Shown here piece by piece: positions 53,801-64,000 of a stretch of 64,000 nt of DNA (position 1 is the stretch's first letter; the number at the start of each line of letters is the position of its first letter). The notes under the pieces were generated by a model that was given only the letters and a program-made list of their open reading frames with translations, was not told where the DNA came from and ran no database searches. The translations under genes and the position numbers were made by a program. Source of the DNA: Trileptium ribeirensis (taxonomy: Eukaryota > Nematoda > Enoplea > Enoplida > Thoracostomopsidae). The stretch lies in the NCBI GenBank assembly GCA_030248225.1, contig JASANE010000614.1, positions 1 through 64,000 on the forward strand. Reading direction: 5' to 3'.

Positions 53801-54414
53801 GAAAATTATGCGCATAATAGCGTATTTAAATATTAGCCATAAAATTATTTAAGGTTATTTCAATATTCCAACGGGTAATTTGTTTAATTTAGCACTTATA
53901 TAGGTCCATATAGTATAACTTAAATCATACATGAAAATATTATATATAGCTTTATTTACCGCTTTCCTAGATTATGAAATTCGTTTTCTTACCATGTTGT
54001 TTCTAAAAGATCGTCAGCACTGTTTAACAATCAGTTGGTCTATACAATGTTAAGGGGAAGAGAAGGAGACGGCTCCCCCAGAGGCGTCGAACAATACCAC
54101 CACTCAGCACAAAACATCGATCCCCTAGCAGCTGCCCCAACCACCCACCCGGCAACCGACTGATCATCTCAGAAGGCCGACCAACTCCCCCGCCATGGGA
54201 CTGACTGATAACCGAGGAGGGCCCATTCACCCCCCCAAACCCCCGAGGGCCAGGACCCCTTGGGACATCAGACCATGAGCAGTATTAGTCTGTGTGACTT
54301 GGCGGCAGCTACCAACTGTACCCGTGGCAGCCAATCATGTAATGCTAACTCATGACATCTCCTATATTTTTCGATGGATTTCCACAAAAAAACCATAGAA
54401 ATGTAATGTTAATG

Positions 54415-54810
54415 TTATACATGCGAACCTGAAACAGTAAAATAATATTACACTGTATAACACTCTGGCTCGCGCAAAAATGGTTATACGCTATGGCTAA
54501 AATATAAATATAAAAGCATAACAATAAAGCTGTACAGATAAGCAACTGATAATAATTTAACATCGTAAAACTACCTTGTTTTCATATTTTCACAAAAATA
54601 AGTCCAACTCGGAATATCAAAATTAAAAAAACATTCACAATACATACCTTTTGAATATGACACGTTCAATACACCACGAGCGCAGGAATTAACCATAAGA
54701 ATCACCCCTACACTTAAGGCACGTAGAGAAAATACCGGTGCGAAACTAACAATCATGTTAGCGCCTTTGCTAACAGTCAGTAGTTCCTTAAGCTTGAATT
54801 CGGTAAACAT
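54415..54810 (-). CDS. possible two-exon small protein (58 aa), weak
   Basis: Exon 54810-54648 starts with ATG, encodes MFTEFKLKELLTVSKGANM and a hydrophobic stretch, and ends at a strong donor G/GTATGT. An acceptor CTGTTTCAG at 54429 leads into 12 more coding bases and a stop at 54415-54417, in frame. The long first exon and good splice sites are the only support. No family was recognised, and it could be chance. Confidence 0.2.
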
Positions 54811-55209
54811 CCAAATTTCCACTTCAATGTTTCATCCTACTTCAGTCTTAAAGGCAAGTATGAGGATATTACGGCTACTATCGAGACAAGTGACCATTAA
54901 ACTTTGACCCTGCGCCCGATGGCTTACAACATAAAATATTTTGTATGCACTGTAGACTACTCGCCACTATTATTTGACCACAGCTCGTTCTTTCCTCGCT
55001 GGAAAACAAAATTTTAGTTTGAAAGTTTACAGTTTGTTTTTATTCGACCGTTGCTGGCTCGTTTTGAAATTAAAACTTATCTACAACTGATCCTCCAGCA
55101 GTTAATATGATACATCAATGCTCACATGATAACAACTACAGATACTTATGTACATAAATGTACATGCTATTACTCCAGCAGGGCCTTTCCTAGAATCCTT
55201 TCAGCACGA

Positions 55210-55585
55210 AATTGGTCAGTTTTGAAGATATGGCCGAAATTTCGGCACCATTCCACTCAGCTTGAAGAGCCAGTTCAGAAAATACCCATTTCGGCAATAT
55301 TTATAGAAAAAAATTTACGATATTGCCTAAATGCCAATAACTTCTTAAGCCGTGAACCGATTGAGTTTATTTTACAGTTAAGTCAGACCGCCAATACTGT
55401 TCCAACGATATATCAAATTGTATATTTAACGAAAAATAATTTTTTTAAAATATTGGCTACGAGGATCCGAGCATTGGAAACCCAAAAATCGGAAAAAAAA
55501 TTTATCGCAAATGTTGCCGAGATGTGTATTTTCTATCTGAGTCGAATTGAGCCGAAATTTCGCTGTATCTTCAAAATTGGCCAAT
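55210..55585. repeat. inverted-repeat element
   Basis: The left arm (about 55210-55260, AATTGGTCAGTTTTGAAGAT onward) and right arm (about 55536-55585) are inverted complements at about 42 of 50 positions, both centred on GAAATTTCGGC. The 182-residue open frame over this element (55126-55674, plus) is therefore most likely repeat-derived and not a gene. Confidence 0.6.
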
Positions 55586-56523
55586 TTCGGGTTGGGGTCA
55601 AAGAAAGACCACTCTGGAATATCGTGCACTTTGACCAAATTTCAATTCATACCTCAAAATTTAGACTTTTCTAACCATTCGGATATCCAAATGACATTTT
55701 CTGAAACACCGAATTAAATTTATTAATATAAACCTATTACAATAATTCTTATATGTAATTATCTTTCGCTAAGATTTACTCCACGTAAATAGCACAGTTA
55801 TGATTTTAACGCACAAATTAAGATGTCTACAAGAATTTAGACTGTATCTACGCAAAAAAACTGGCAACTGGCATACGCAGTCAACTGATAAAATTTCCCA
55901 AAAATATTATTTTTTCGCGCATGAATATTCTACCTTATCAGACCACATTTTTCATCATGTACACTATTATCTGTATAAACAGGTTTCGTATACACGTTTG
56001 ACCACAACCGTGTAACTTAGTGGGAGAACATTTCTATATTGACCACACGTGTGAATTTCCTAAGGGTTCAAAAAAGCATCTGAAATATTGATGTAGCCGA
56101 CAAAATTTTTAACACTAATATATGAAGAGAGAATATATAAGAGAAGATTATGAAGAAGTTGATTATGTATTATTCTATACTAAGTTCCGTATTATAAGAA
56201 AAGCACATTCTTTTACAAATAGCCAAATTGTGAAGGAGCTGCTTAAATTTGATTTAAATTAGCTACAACCGAGATAAAGTTCTCTTTTACTGAAAGACAA
56301 ACATTTTTATAAAAAAATAGTTGATTAAATCGATTATGCTGTCTACTGTGTACGTGTGGAACCTCGGTGTATGCCAGAATTCTAGGGGAACTGTTTCGCA
56401 AATATTTGAGCGAGTACATACCAAAACAAATGTTACAGTTTTATAAAAAACAGAGTAAAATAAAATAGTACTACTAAATTTAAAGGGTTATTAGGTTATG
56501 TAAAATGAAATAACCATAAATTT

Positions 56524-63825
<7,302 letters not shown>

Positions 63826-64000
63826 CTAATACCCATAATGTATGTAAGTCTTTTGTAATGTTTTTGCAGTAGTACCTTGTTCAGTAATTTCATAACCAAT
63901 AATTAAATAATTTGTTCATTTACCATCATAATCATAATTGCCGTTTGATTAATCCCAACAGCTATTAACTTTCTTATATTCCTTTGAAGATTTGGCTGAC

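Larger units (their letters stand above)
53900..56523. other. interval between the retrotransposon and the CNNM 3' end
   Basis: Contains a GC-rich, C-run-rich patch at 54050-54260 unlike its surroundings, a possible small minus-strand gene (54415-54810) and an inverted-repeat element (55210-55585). The rest is AT-rich without clear features. Confidence 0.4.

Noticed and set aside
55126..55674. 182-codon plus-strand open frame
   Set aside because: It overlaps an inverted-repeat element (arms 55210-55260 and 55536-55585), has no recognisable domain and no convincing splice context, so it is probably a repeat artefact.

Overview
The window is AT-rich eukaryotic DNA, about 35-36 % GC by eye. Genes are split into short exons by kilobase-sized introns. 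Splice sites are GT..AG with weak polypyrimidine tracts, and acceptors vary (CAG, TAG and AAG). Tandem and dispersed repeats are abundant. The gene content (a ShKT-domain protein, a CNNM metal transporter and the kelch-fused LCMT2/TYW4 tRNA-modifying enzyme) points to an invertebrate animal. A non-model nematode or similar worm would fit, but I cannot fix the phylum from the sequence. There is no bacterial-style gene organisation, and most long open frames are chance or repeat-derived.

Three genes can be assembled exon by exon with consistent splice phases. (1) Plus strand, 40-7805: the 3' part of a secreted-type ShKT-domain gene, with three exons joined by phase-1 introns and one ShKT module per exon; the 5' end lies left of the window. 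(2) Minus strand, 40706-10155: a complete TYW4 (LCMT2) gene of 13 exons over 30.6 kb, encoding 741 residues with an N-terminal SAM-dependent carboxyl-methyltransferase domain and a C-terminal kelch propeller. (3) Minus strand, 63815-56524: the 3' part of a CNNM/ancient-conserved-domain divalent-cation transporter gene (end of the second CBS domain, a cNMP-binding-like domain and a long Ser-rich tail); the 5' exons lie right of the window.

Between and inside the genes lies repeat DNA. TYW4 introns hold a 597-bp foldback hAT-type MITE with a perfect 8-bp target duplication, a 47-48-bp minisatellite (about 32.47-33.57 kb), an AATTAG-rich repeat block (26.69-27.25 kb), two further inverted-repeat elements, and one copy of a composite repeat (31.44-32.35 kb) whose inverted partner sits in a CNNM intron (61.55-62.72 kb). 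The 40.7-56.5 kb interval has no gene I can defend. It holds a 138-bp satellite of about 18 copies with a seven-unit higher-order period (42.96-45.45 kb), an LTR-like segment packed with heat-shock-element pentamers (51.78-52.12 kb), and a broken non-LTR retrotransposon interrupted by another insertion (52.2-53.8 kb). Two tRNA-derived SINE heads lie in the first 3.1 kb.

The three genes show no obvious functional link to each other. The most interesting material is the repeat biology and the fully resolved large-intron TYW4 gene.
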